This document shows, piece by piece, positions 33,601 to 39,160 of a DNA stretch of 39,160 nucleotides (position 1 is the stretch's first letter; every line of letters starts with the position of its first letter). Where the stretch lies: assembly GCF_020521235.1 (NCBI RefSeq), contig NZ_BLAY01000095.1, positions 1 through 39,160 on the forward strand. Reading direction: 5' to 3'. The DNA comes from Microseira wollei NIES-4236. Lineage in GTDB: Bacteria > Cyanobacteriota > Cyanobacteriia > Cyanobacteriales > Aerosakkonemataceae. The notes under the pieces were generated by a model, which saw only the letters and a program-made list of their open reading frames with translations, was not told the origin of the DNA and searched no databases. The position numbers were made by a program, and so were the translations under genes.

Positions 33601-33886
33601 AGCAGAGGCATTAGGTAATATAGGCAATCCCCAAGCGGTGGATGCCTTGATCGCTGCCCTCAACGATGAGTATGAGTTAGTGAGATGGAAAGCGGCAAAG
33701 GCATTAGGTAAGATTGACTCTTCAGAAACTTTAGCGAAGCTGATCCAAAATCCTGAAATTGACATCTATGACTCCGACATCTTTGTCTTAGCCAGGAAGT
33801 TGGCGGTGCGATTCAGCAAGGAAGGAGTACCCTTCATCCCTGTTTATCCTGAATTACTCAATCGGGAAGCTGATACTGACGCTTAG
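30626..33886 (+). CDS. NACHT-HEAT STAND protein with N-terminal HTH (candidate anti-phage NLR)
   Basis: A 1086-residue STAND NTPase. Residues 15-82 (GVKKLKEAKRIKKYSYQKIA, DEAHVTEDQVKRLF) form an XRE-like HTH. A linker with an alpha-helical stretch (110-180) leads to the NACHT domain: Walker A ADPGMGKSTLL (188-198), Walker B CLLLLDALDEVP (286-297), CTSRIVGYGG sensor, and the FLHRTFQEYLTACYL helix typical of bacterial NACHT modules. Residues about 635-1030 are 13 HEAT units of 31 residues, then a unique C-terminal cap ending YPELLNREADTDA. bNACHT and related STAND proteins are known antiviral sensors that use C-terminal repeats to detect phage proteins. Here the effector end is an HTH rather than a nuclease, so the output is unclear. 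Defence role is inference. Confidence 0.9.
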   Translation: MNRDGRRGGFLASEEGVKKLKEAKRIKKYSYQKIADEAHVTEDQVKRLFNPHWGNGQYKIGEEALEAIARVLDLDPTDIVDPDEWNPPVEQNQHDAVCRFLAEIENSFKYIRLLHIREQRIVLQDQYIPIQVTLERKYKHEVETIYSYAESEAELKRVYALKHQEDSQPTQVDWAEAKKQHQRIMVLADPGMGKSTLLKMEAGLTAQSERKSLESNGKKVEDAILPLFLRLSNLVDEKQADIFSAEIIDAIPLILGKEYCKTLQDDLETAAVIGHVLKEKLRTGKCLLLLDALDEVPQKHRQYLSEKLNRFVGNYPCSIICTSRIVGYGGVFLDGAKEVEIVPFSQKQTEEYIEFWFKNAAGYLNDDAVSAPALMRELRNKPQIRGLAQNPLLLSLICSLYQEKGLTLPARRCQVYEKAVSYMLGKWSQNRQPQNEGRIIAKTRLLAELAYHFTCEGQEIFSRDELYDQIEEYLQGERVPTGFKDADTGELIAELSEQDGILQKLHEDGDYYLFLHRTFQEYLTACYLNRAKDGIDRAKAHFWEYEWHETLSLMAGLMKNPVPLLEAIRKEKDDIFSTQLLLAGRCIAECKDISHSLIVDSIDRIYQFWCRYSDAEFIESVVVALGQTNIKMVEKLQQALNDEDWYVREKAAEALGNIGNPQAVPALIAALKDKDSFSRTNAAEALGNIGNPQAVDALIAALNYEDWFVRIKAGEALGKIGNPQAVDVLMSALNHEDMSVSMNAAEALGKIDNLQAVDALMLALNDEDQDVRRKAAEVLGKIGNSQAVDALMVALNDEDQDVRTNAAEALGKIGHPQAVDALIADLKDQHKWVRWKAPEALGKIGNPQAVPALIAALNHEDGYMRWKAAEALGKIGNPQAVPALIAALNHEDVFVRRYAAEALGKIGNPQAVPALIAALKHEYWYVKEYVAEALGKIGNPQAVDALIAALKHEDESVRRNAVEALGKIGNPQAVPVLIAALKDEDSSVRTNAAEALGNIGNPQAVDALIAALNDEYELVRWKAAKALGKIDSSETLAKLIQNPEIDIYDSDIFVLARKLAVRFSKEGVPFIPVYPELLNREADTDA
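32530..33710 (+). repeat. 93-bp tandem repeats encoding 13 HEAT units
   Basis: Units of exactly 93 bp, core EALGKIGNPQAVPALIAAL with LNHED-x-x-VR before it. Framework bases are almost invariant across units, while three to five codons around x-x-V-R-x-x-A differ (DWYVREKA, DSFSRTNA, DWFVRIKA, DMSVSMNA, DGYMRWKA, DVFVRRYA...). Confidence 0.95.
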
Positions 33887-33899
33887 GCAGTCGGCAGAC

Positions 33900-34372
33900 T
33901 CATCTTTGAATTTTGGATTTTGGATTTTGGATTTTGGAAGACTTGCCACTTGGTAGTTTAAGAAATTCAAATGTGTCAAGTTTAAACCCAAATGGTGTAA
34001 AACCTCGTCAACGAGTGTTTGAAACTCGCGGGTGAAGCCGATCATCTCGTCAACGAGTGTTTGAAACTCGCGGGTGAAACTCATCATCTCGTCAGCGAGT
34101 CTTTGCAACTCACGGGTGAGGTTCGCCATCTCGTCAACGAGTCAAAATAACTCGACAGCGAGTATCAAACTCTCGCCGATGAGTCTCAAAGTTTCAGCGT
34201 CGAGTCACAGAATTTCGTCAACGAGTCTTGAGAACAAGGGCAGCGAGTGTAAAAATCTCGCCGATGAGTTTCAAAGCTTCAGCGTCGAGTCACAGAATTT
34301 CGTCAACGAGTCTTGAGAACAAGGGCAGCGAGTGTAAAAATCTCGCGGATGAGTTTCAAAGCTTCTTCAATT
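33900..34372. repeat. 21/42-bp periodic array (CTCGTCAACGAG type)
   Basis: A short GATTTTG tandem (33907-33940) is followed by CTCGTCAACGAG-like palindromes at 34004, 34046, 34088 and 34130 (42-bp period). From 34130 on there are 21-bp units with changing cores, including a near-perfect 85-bp duplication (34201 and 34286). On the minus strand 33854-34129 the array encodes heptads (FTREFQTLVDEM) able to form a coiled coil. The frame breaks upstream of 34130, so a decayed coiled-coil gene or a purely structural repeat are both possible. No other gene seen from 33887 to 34825. Confidence 0.8.
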
Positions 34373-34381
34373 AGCGTCATT

Positions 34382-34503
34382 ACCCGCCAGGGAATTAATT
34401 CCCTGGCTAATAGCGAAAGTCCATTAAAATGGACTAAAAATATTATTCAGTCGGATTTATCCGACTTTAGCTTCTCGCTGTGTGGTTTTAACCACTGGCG
34501 GGT
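34382..34503. repeat. 122-bp multi-hairpin element
   Basis: Outer arms ACCCGCCAG (34382-34390) and CTGGCGGGT (34495-34503) enclose four perfect hairpins in series: CCAGGGAATTAATTCCCTGG, AGTCCATTAAAATGGACT, AGTCGGATTTATCCGACT and GTGGTTTTAACCAC. A decayed relative is near 2518-2600; the element at 27096-27201 has the same plan. Class uncharacterised to my knowledge. Confidence 0.85.
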
Positions 34504-34567
34504 TGTTGTCACTGGTGCAAGATGTTCGTTGAAATTGAGAGACTGCATCATTTTCAATTCCTAAACT

Positions 34568-34601
34568 AGATCCCCGACTTCTGGTGAGAATTCGGGGATC
34601 T
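34568..34601. repeat. 34-bp hairpin repeat (AGATCCCCGA family)
   Basis: AGATCCCCGA-CTTCTGGTGAGAAT-TCGGGGATCT; relative of 5550-5583. Confidence 0.8.
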
Positions 34602-34644
34602 GCGTGTTATATCATGTCCGGTCGATTACCCATAATTAGAAGCC

Positions 34645-34702
34645 GGGACACGGCAAGATCAACGTTATCTGTTTATCCGAGATATCTTTGATGCCGTGTC
34701 CC
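34645..34702. repeat. 58-bp GGGACACGGCA inverted-end element
   Basis: Perfect 11-bp ends GGGACACGGCA and TGCCGTGTCCC around an AT-rich core; same family as 21911-22032. Confidence 0.85.
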
Positions 34703-34825
34703 TACGCAACGACGGGGTAAGGTTTTTTTATGATGGGCAATTCAACGGACATCATATAACTTAAAAGCGATCGCTTGTATGTAATGAGCGTGCGATCGCC
34801 TAGCGTGCCGGAGGCATATCGCTAA

Positions 34826-35137
34826 CTATTTTTGACATAGAGAAAGGGCAAAGTTCAAAACTTGTTTCTGCTCTTCTTCAGACAAACGATCGACCACCGT
34901 AGCTAACTGCTCAGATACCAACAGCCAACGCTTTGTTTGCGCCTGCCAAACAACCACAAATTGGTTTGAAGACAGAGTACACAGCGCGATTGTTTCTCCG
35001 TCGCGATCGCTAAACTCTATCTCATAATTCCCATCAGAATAACAATCTACAATTGCCCCTCTCGCACCTAAGCTCAAGTTAAATTCAGGTAAATCCACGA
35101 GCAATTCAATAACATCAAATAATTGTGGTTCAATCAT
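34826..35137 (-). CDS. DUF4926-type protein with antitoxin-like C-terminal helix
   Basis: A 103-residue protein. The first 65 residues (FDVIELLVDLPEFNLSLGAR, GAIVDCYSDGNYEIEFSDRDG) match DUF4926, a small beta-barrel-like domain. The tail (LATVVDRLSEEEQKQVLNFALSL) matches the DUF2281-type antitoxin helix seen in the antitoxin at 27673. It lies 14 bp downstream of the 35152 gene, so one operon. Taken as an antitoxin-like fusion by inference. Confidence 0.78.
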   Translation of the reverse strand: MIEPQLFDVIELLVDLPEFNLSLGARGAIVDCYSDGNYEIEFSDRDGETIALCTLSSNQFVVVWQAQTKRWLLVSEQLATVVDRLSEEEQKQVLNFALSLCQK

Positions 35138-35151
35138 GTTCGCCTCCGAAC

Positions 35152-35481
35152 CTATAGTGTCACCAGTCTTGCTCCATCGCTACCAGGTTCTACGATCCAC
35201 CCTGTACGCACAATCTCCTGTTGTCCTTGTATTCCTATAATTTCCAAATCTACGGTATAACGTTGCCCATGCTCATCATTTCGCCCTAAAATCGCCTCAG
35301 CATCAAGGGCTTGATTGGAAATCTGATTCAGTAGTAATTCATAGTTATCCTGAGTAAATCCTAAGCGACGCTGAAAGATTACAGCTTTATCGCCACCTTG
35401 TGGATTCTCCAAATTCAGGGCATACTCTGTTAACTTCTGAGGGTCGATAACAAGGCGGCTGACAATTTCTCCCAGCTTCAT
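35152..35481 (-). CDS. DUF6883-like hypothetical protein
   Basis: A 109-residue protein: MKLGEIVSRLVIDPQKLTEY, ALNLENPQGGDKAVIFQRRL, then GQRYTVDLEIIGIQGQQEIV and RTGWIVEPGSDGARLVTL. The pattern KL..Y.L....GGDKA..F...LGF with a GWI/PRLVT end recalls DUF6883, which turns up in polymorphic-toxin-like proteins and next to DUF4926. No catalytic residue is assignable here. Pairing with the DUF4926 gene suggests a toxin-antitoxin-like unit. Confidence 0.7.
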   Translation of the reverse strand: MKLGEIVSRLVIDPQKLTEYALNLENPQGGDKAVIFQRRLGFTQDNYELLLNQISNQALDAEAILGRNDEHGQRYTVDLEIIGIQGQQEIVRTGWIVEPGSDGARLVTL

Positions 35482-35518
35482 GCTGATTTACCTAGCATTA
35501 ATTTTATCCTATAAATAA

Positions 35519-35821
35519 ACCTCTCAGGGATGGTTTAAAACTGCCAAACATCGTTTTGGCCTACATCGTTTTGGTCAGGGAACGCTATTAGGTGTCTATC
35601 GCTGGTTAGTACTTTCGCGGCTCGCTTATCTTTTGGCCCATTGGGCTTATTTATCCACCAATTCTACTAATTTACCTGATGGGGGACAAGCTGCTCAAAC
35701 GGTACTCGAGTTTGTTTTACCGCAAATTATTATGTATATTTTTTTACTTAACTTAGAACAGATGATTGCTTTGGCACGGAGTTACGGTTTTGACATCCAC
35801 TTTTCCAGGTGCAAGATGTGA
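35519..35821 (+). mobile_element. Transposase C-terminal remnant (IS4-like)
   Basis: An open stretch after a TAA at 35516-35518, beginning TSQGWFKTAKHRFGLHRFGQ then GTLLGVYRWLVLSRLAYLLA and ending HFSRCKM. The KHRFGLHRFGQGT...LLG.YRW pattern is the C-terminal part of a DDE transposase common in cyanobacteria. The catalytic upstream part and both ends are missing, so it is a fossil. Confidence 0.75.
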
Positions 35822-36170
35822 GTTATTTAACGCACCCTACTACAGGGTCTAAAGTCTAGCGCGGTCACCCCGGTCTCTTGACACGGGGTGACCGCGTTTT
35901 ATTCTATAAAAAAAACTAATTATAGATATAAATAAATATTAGACGAGCAATTAATATTTAATTGTTATAGCTGAAAAAGTTGGAATTTTTGCATGTTGAA
36001 TGAAGCAACCTGATGTGTAAGATTAAACATGGTTGAGGTCAGTTCAGGGTTTGAGAGACGAGACGATCGCTCTGACAGGTGTTGTTGATGGTGTTTTGTT
36101 GCAGCTTTGACCTGAAGGATGAGGTTGAACTATACTGAGGAAGGAGTTTTTTATTCATGCAACGGAGCCT
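35822..36170. other. AT-rich gap between IS remnant and 21-bp array
   Basis: Holds the terminator at 35860-35900, then AT-rich sequence with no convincing gene. Confidence 0.5.
35860..35900 (+). terminator. Strong intrinsic terminator
   Basis: Perfect 13-bp stem CGCGGTCACCCCG / CGGGGTGACCGCG with an 11-nt loop, followed by TTTTATT on the plus strand. Confidence 0.8.
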
Positions 36171-36296
36171 CCGCCTTCGGAACTCGAACTTCCGCCTTCG
36201 GAACTCGAACTTCCGCCTTCGGAACTCGAACTTCCGCCTTCGGAACTCGAACTTCCGCCTTCGGAACTCGAACTTCCGCCTTCGGAACTCGAACTT
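36171..36296. repeat. 21-bp tandem array, six perfect units
   Basis: Unit CCGCCTTCGGAACTCGAACT-T repeated exactly six times, then a degenerate seventh (from 36297). Each unit holds TTCCGCCTTCGGAA-type inverted arms. Being a multiple of 3 it stays open in several frames on both strands (AFGTRTS, RLRNSNF, VPKAEVR repeats), so none of those frames is good evidence of a gene. Confidence 0.95.
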
Positions 36297-36404
36297 CCGC
36301 CTTCAACGCTTGAACGATTGCCTTCAGAACTGCGATCGCCCCATTCACCGAAAACGCGCAGGTCTGCCTCCCGGCTTCAGACATGGGGAGGATGTGCTAG
36401 AGAG

Positions 36405-36425
36405 ATTTTAATCGCAGTCAATATT
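36405..36425 (+). mobile_element. Left-end motif of TnpB element 1
   Basis: ATTTTAATCGCAGTCAATAT-T, closely matching GGTTTTAACCGCAGTCAATA-TT at 38711-38732 in front of the second tnpB. Shared terminal sequence of two related IS200/IS605-type units. Confidence 0.65.
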
Positions 36426-36461
36426 GTATGTTATGATATTACAAAATCGGCAATTTATATG

Positions 36462-37952
36462 GGGATCAAAAAAGCTTCAGGCAAGACAAAAACCCTTGAG
36501 TTCGTAACCGAAATAACGCTCGTGGTATCGGCTAAAGACGAAAGGGTTTTATCGTCTAGGTTTGAAGCTGGTAGGCAACTTTACAACGCCTGCCTCGGTG
36601 AGGCAATGCGACGTTTAAGTTTGGTCAAACAATCAAAACTGTATCAATCAGCCAGAAAAATTAAATCAAACAAAAAGGAGAGGCAGAAAAGTTTCGCCAA
36701 TGCCAACGCCGCCTAGGGATACGACGAATACAGCCTACACGCTTTCGCTACTGTCATCAGACGCTCATGGATAGGCTTTCATATAGATTCAAATACAGCA
36801 CAGAAGTTAGCGACCCGGGCGTTCAATGCATCCCAGAGAGTTGCATTTGGTGTTGCCAAAAAAGTTAGATTCAAAGGTAAAAACCAGCTAGATTCCTGAG
36901 AAGGAAAAGTTAACACAACCGGGATTAGATGGCATCTTGAACATTTAGTGTGGGGTAAGCTTAAACTTCAACCCTACCTGCAAGGCAACGATCCGATAAT
37001 CCTTCATGGGTTAAGCAGTCGAATCAAATATGTAAGACTGGTACGCCGATGTTTAAACAACAAGACTCGTTATTATGCTCAGTTGGTTTGTGAAGGTAAA
37101 CCGTTTATCAAACCGAAAAACCAGATTGGTTCTGGTGTAGTTGGTTTAGATGTAGGGCCGTCAACAATAGCAGTTGTTGCAGAGGATGCCGCTAGATTAA
37201 AGTTGTTTGCTCCAGAATTAAATCCTGTTGAAAAACAGATATGTCGGTTGCAGCAAAAGATGGAAAGGTCGCCAAGAGCGAATAATCCAGAAAACTACAA
37301 TCCTGACTTCGTTGATGCCAAAGGTAAAAGGAAAAAAGGAACTGTTAAAAAAGGTTGTAAGAAATGGAACGAATCTAAAATTTATCATTCGACCAGGAGC
37401 GCTAAAGCCAACCTGGAAAGAAAGCTAGCGGCGCATCGTAAGTCATTACACGGGAGATTGGTACATGAGATTCTGAAACTGGGAGATACCATCAAGCTAG
37501 AAAAACTTGACTACAAAGCTTGACAAAAACTATTTGGAAATTCTGTCGGGAAACGCTTCCATAGAGAATTTGTATCTCGCTTAAAGTGCAAGGCCCAAAG
37601 TGCTGGCGTAACAGTAGTTGAATTCTCCACGTTTAAGACCAAACTATCTCAAACTTGCCATGATTGCGGACAAACAAAAAAGAAAAGTCTCTCAACTAGA
37701 ATCCACAAATGTGAGTGTGGTGTTCTATGTCAGAGAGACTTGTATTCAGCATTTTTGGCAAGATTTGTAGAAAATGACCTGCTTCAAGCAGACCGGGCAA
37801 ATATTGCCAGGTCGGGTGCCCAACCGCTCCTGCTGGCGGCAAGGAGACAGGCGACCGAAAAAACTAACCTGCAATTAGATGGGCAAGTCCCGTCTTCCAA
37901 AGGAATGTTTCCTCCAGTCAGAGCGGGTCGCCACAAAAGTTTTAATTCCTGA
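36462..37952 (+). pseudogene. TnpB (IS200/IS605 family) with three in-frame stops
   Basis: One continuous frame runs from the ATG at 36462 to the TGA at 37950, interrupted only by TAG at 36714 and TGA at 36897 and 37521; no frameshift. The protein is a full TnpB: N-terminal [15 protein letters not shown], RuvC Asp in GLDVGPSTIAVV (codon 230), Glu in KLEKLDYKA (codon 347), a C-x2-C/C-x-C zinc ribbon (CHDCGQTKKK, HKCECG) and the last Asp in CQRDLYSA (codon 426). TnpB is an RNA-guided nuclease encoded by these elements. As it stands the gene cannot give a whole protein without readthrough. Confidence 0.9.
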
Positions 37953-37967
37953 TACTGAGATTCACCG

Positions 37968-38243
37968 ATGCTGTACCTAGCAATAGAGAGAACCAGAAAG
38001 AGGTTGAAAGCGAAGCGTGAACCCCCTCGCATGGACGGCATGGGGTGGCTTCAGGGGTTTAGAAAAGGAGACTATGTAGTAGAAGCCACTCAAGGAGCTA
38101 AAACGGTTTGTGGCTGGGTAAGTGGCGATACCGAAAAGCAAGTTTCTGTATCTGACCAAGACTGGAAACGATTAGGTCAGTTCAGCAAAAACTCTCGTCC
38201 GATTGATACGACGCTCAAGTCAACTAATTGTGACTACAGTTAA
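37968..38243 (+). pseudogene. Possible C-terminal remnant of IscB-type protein
   Basis: An open frame whose product contains GFRKGDYVVEATQGAKTVCG, WVSGDTEKQVSVSDQDWKRL and GQFSKNSRPI. That RKGDYV...GWVSGD...VSVS...WKRLGQF pattern resembles, from memory, the C-terminal end of cyanobacterial IscB/RRXRR-HNH proteins. The catalytic RuvC and HNH parts are absent. It lies directly after the tnpB pseudogene. The call is tentative and a small independent gene is possible. Confidence 0.4.
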
Positions 38244-38310
38244 AACCGCCGCGTCGTGTTCCGACCTGGTCTAAAGACACACGGTTTCCGAAACGAAAGG
38301 AGACTTTTAG

Positions 38311-38718
38311 ATGACTCAACTTCCTACGTTTATCCCGACCAATGATGTCGCTCAACTCACCACACCCGAGGTGAAACAGCACCACCATCACCACCATCAC
38401 CACCATCATGATGGTCATACCCACACCCACGGGGCGATCGATCCCGAAATCGCTAGCTCTGCACGGGGAATCTGGGCTGTCAAATGGTCACTGGTAGGCT
38501 TGTTAATCACTGCGGTCTTGCAGGCGGTGGTGTTTTGGCTCTCTGGCAGTGTCGCTCTCCTAGCAGATCTGATTCACAACTTAGGGGATGCGATGACGGC
38601 TGTGCCTTTGGGCGTGGCGTTTCTAGTATCGCGACGAAAACCCACACCTAAAAATAACGGGAGATTGGTAGCCCCGTCAATTTATTGCGGGGCGGAAAAT
38701 CGACACGAGCGGTTTTAA
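38311..38718 (+). pseudogene. Cation diffusion facilitator, N-terminal part, cut by mobile element
   Basis: A good ribosome-binding site (AAAGGAGAC) precedes the ATG at 38311. The product has a His-rich cytosolic tail (ten consecutive His, then DGHTHTHG) and the first membrane helices of a CDF metal exporter (WSLVGLLITAVLQAVVFWLS, GSVALLADLIHNLGDAMTAV). The metal-site D in LLADLIHNLGD is present. Family homology ends at LVSRRKPT (about 38645). The last 23 residues come from the end of the adjoining tnpB element. The remaining four or so helices are missing from the window, so the transporter was split by insertion or deletion. Zn/Co/Ni/Cd efflux would be its normal role. Confidence 0.85.
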
Positions 38719-38732
38719 CCGCAGTCAATATT
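38711..38732 (+). mobile_element. Left-end motif of TnpB element 2
   Basis: GCGGTTTTAACCGC palindrome running into AGTCAATATT, preceded by a GCCCCG...CGGGGC hairpin at about 38672-38694. Element 2 left end probably lies within 38645-38672. Confidence 0.65.
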
Positions 38733-38811
38733 AAGCTTAACTAATGTTGATTCTTGACATTGGTGAAGAGCGTATACAATTTAAGAATAAATTAATTGGA
38801 GGTGATAGTAG

Positions 38812-39160
38812 TTGGCTAGAAGTAAGACATCAACATTCGTAACAGAACTGCCATTAATTGTAGATAGCTTGCAAGAGAAGCAATTACTATCTCGGTTTCA
38901 AGCAGCACGGCAACTATACAATGCCTGCCTCAACGAAGCGATGGCAAGAATGAATCTGGTACGTAATTGTTCAACTTACCAATTAGCCAAGCAAATAGAT
39001 CGCCAGTCCAAAAAAGCGAGAAGCGACGCCTTTAACGCCGCAAGACGAGAATACAGATATTCCGATTACGACATTCAAGCCTATGCCACAATAATTAGCA
39101 ATCGTTCCAAATGGATAGCTCAACTAATTGACTCCAATACCCAACAAACTATAGCCACCA
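38812..39160 (+). CDS. tnpB: TnpB (IS200/IS605 family), 3' end outside window
   Basis: Starts with TTG at 38812 behind GGAGGTGAT. The product MARSKTSTFVTELPLIVDSL then [20 protein letters not shown] matches the N-terminus of the upstream tnpB pseudogene ([20 protein letters not shown]). No internal stop in the 116 codons seen. The catalytic RuvC and zinc-ribbon parts lie beyond the window, so integrity cannot be judged. Confidence 0.88.
   Translation, partial: MARSKTSTFVTELPLIVDSLQEKQLLSRFQAARQLYNACLNEAMARMNLVRNCSTYQLAKQIDRQSKKARSDAFNAARREYRYSDYDIQAYATIISNRSKWIAQLIDSNTQQTIAT

Noticed and set aside
32503-33765. Minus-strand frames inside the HEAT array (ASTAWGLPILPNASAAF repeats)
   Set aside because: Mirror images of the 93-bp repeat; the plus-strand HEAT reading matches a known fold and is continuous.
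33854-34129. Coiled-coil protein gene on the minus strand (91 codons)
   Set aside because: The frame begins within the array after a stop and its C-terminal half reads the NACHT gene's 3' end; kept only as part of the repeat entry.
34004-34372. CRISPR array
   Set aside because: The regular 42/21-bp spacing has no unique spacers of constant length between identical repeats; the changing parts are related to each other.
36171-36296. CRISPR array near TnpB
   Set aside because: Units are directly adjacent, with no spacers.
36119-36411. Open frames encoding AFGTRTS, RLRNSNF and VPKAEVR heptad repeats
   Set aside because: A 21-bp repeat without stops stays open in several frames on both strands; no ribosome-binding site or conserved ends support a protein.

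Overview
The window looks like the chromosome of a cyanobacterium, most likely a filamentous one. The octamer GCGATCGC (HIP1) occurs dozens of times, there are heptamer tandem repeats (ATTAGCC, GCTAATT) between genes, and many families are typical of cyanobacteria: TPR-CHAT proteins, Uma2 endonucleases, STAND NTPases, DUF2227, a cyclic-peptide-type ABC exporter and many PIN-type toxin-antitoxin pairs. Placement in the Oscillatoriales (Microcoleus/Oscillatoria-like) is inference only.

Layout. 1-9.2 kb is mostly housekeeping: the 3' part of a TPR-CHAT protein, an epoxide-hydrolase pseudogene, tRNA-Val(UAC), a DUF2227 membrane protein, mazG, a large multicopper oxidase and ackA. 9.3-14.4 kb is a toxin-antitoxin island: three PIN toxins with antitoxins, a Phd antitoxin with a wrecked PIN toxin, two unknown overlapping pairs (one a candidate nucleotidyltransferase toxin plus XRE antitoxin), and scattered short repeats that appear to be scars of such modules. 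14.6-17.4 kb holds an RDD membrane protein, an NB-ARC STAND protein with a vMAP-type N-terminus and a Uma2 nuclease. 17.5-23.8 kb returns to metabolism (histidine phosphatase, phosphoglucomutase), with a Cas6 that has no CRISPR array here, and an ABC exporter. 24-26.4 kb is an array of small ribbon-helix-helix genes with a duplicated 400-bp segment. 26.4-34.5 kb is a defence-like region built on a NACHT-HEAT STAND protein with 13 near-identical HEAT units. A decayed copy of the same cassette (Uma2 remnant, 73-aa gene, NACHT-HEAT tail) lies at 26.4-27.1 kb. MazEF-like, HicAB (HicA broken) and an RHH protein lie between the two copies. 34.8-39.2 kb ends in a DUF4926/DUF6883 pair, an IS remnant, a 21-bp tandem array, a TnpB gene with three in-frame stops, a possible IscB tail, a His-rich cation-efflux gene cut short by a mobile element, and the start of a second TnpB.

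The strongest candidates for something new are: (1) the NACHT-HEAT gene, whose repeats differ mainly at a few positions per unit, with its duplicated and decayed cassette; (2) the NTase-like/XRE pair at 13.4-14.4 kb; (3) the RHH array with the duplicated structured leader at 24.2-26.4 kb. All functional claims come from reading motifs by eye. No database search or structure prediction was run.
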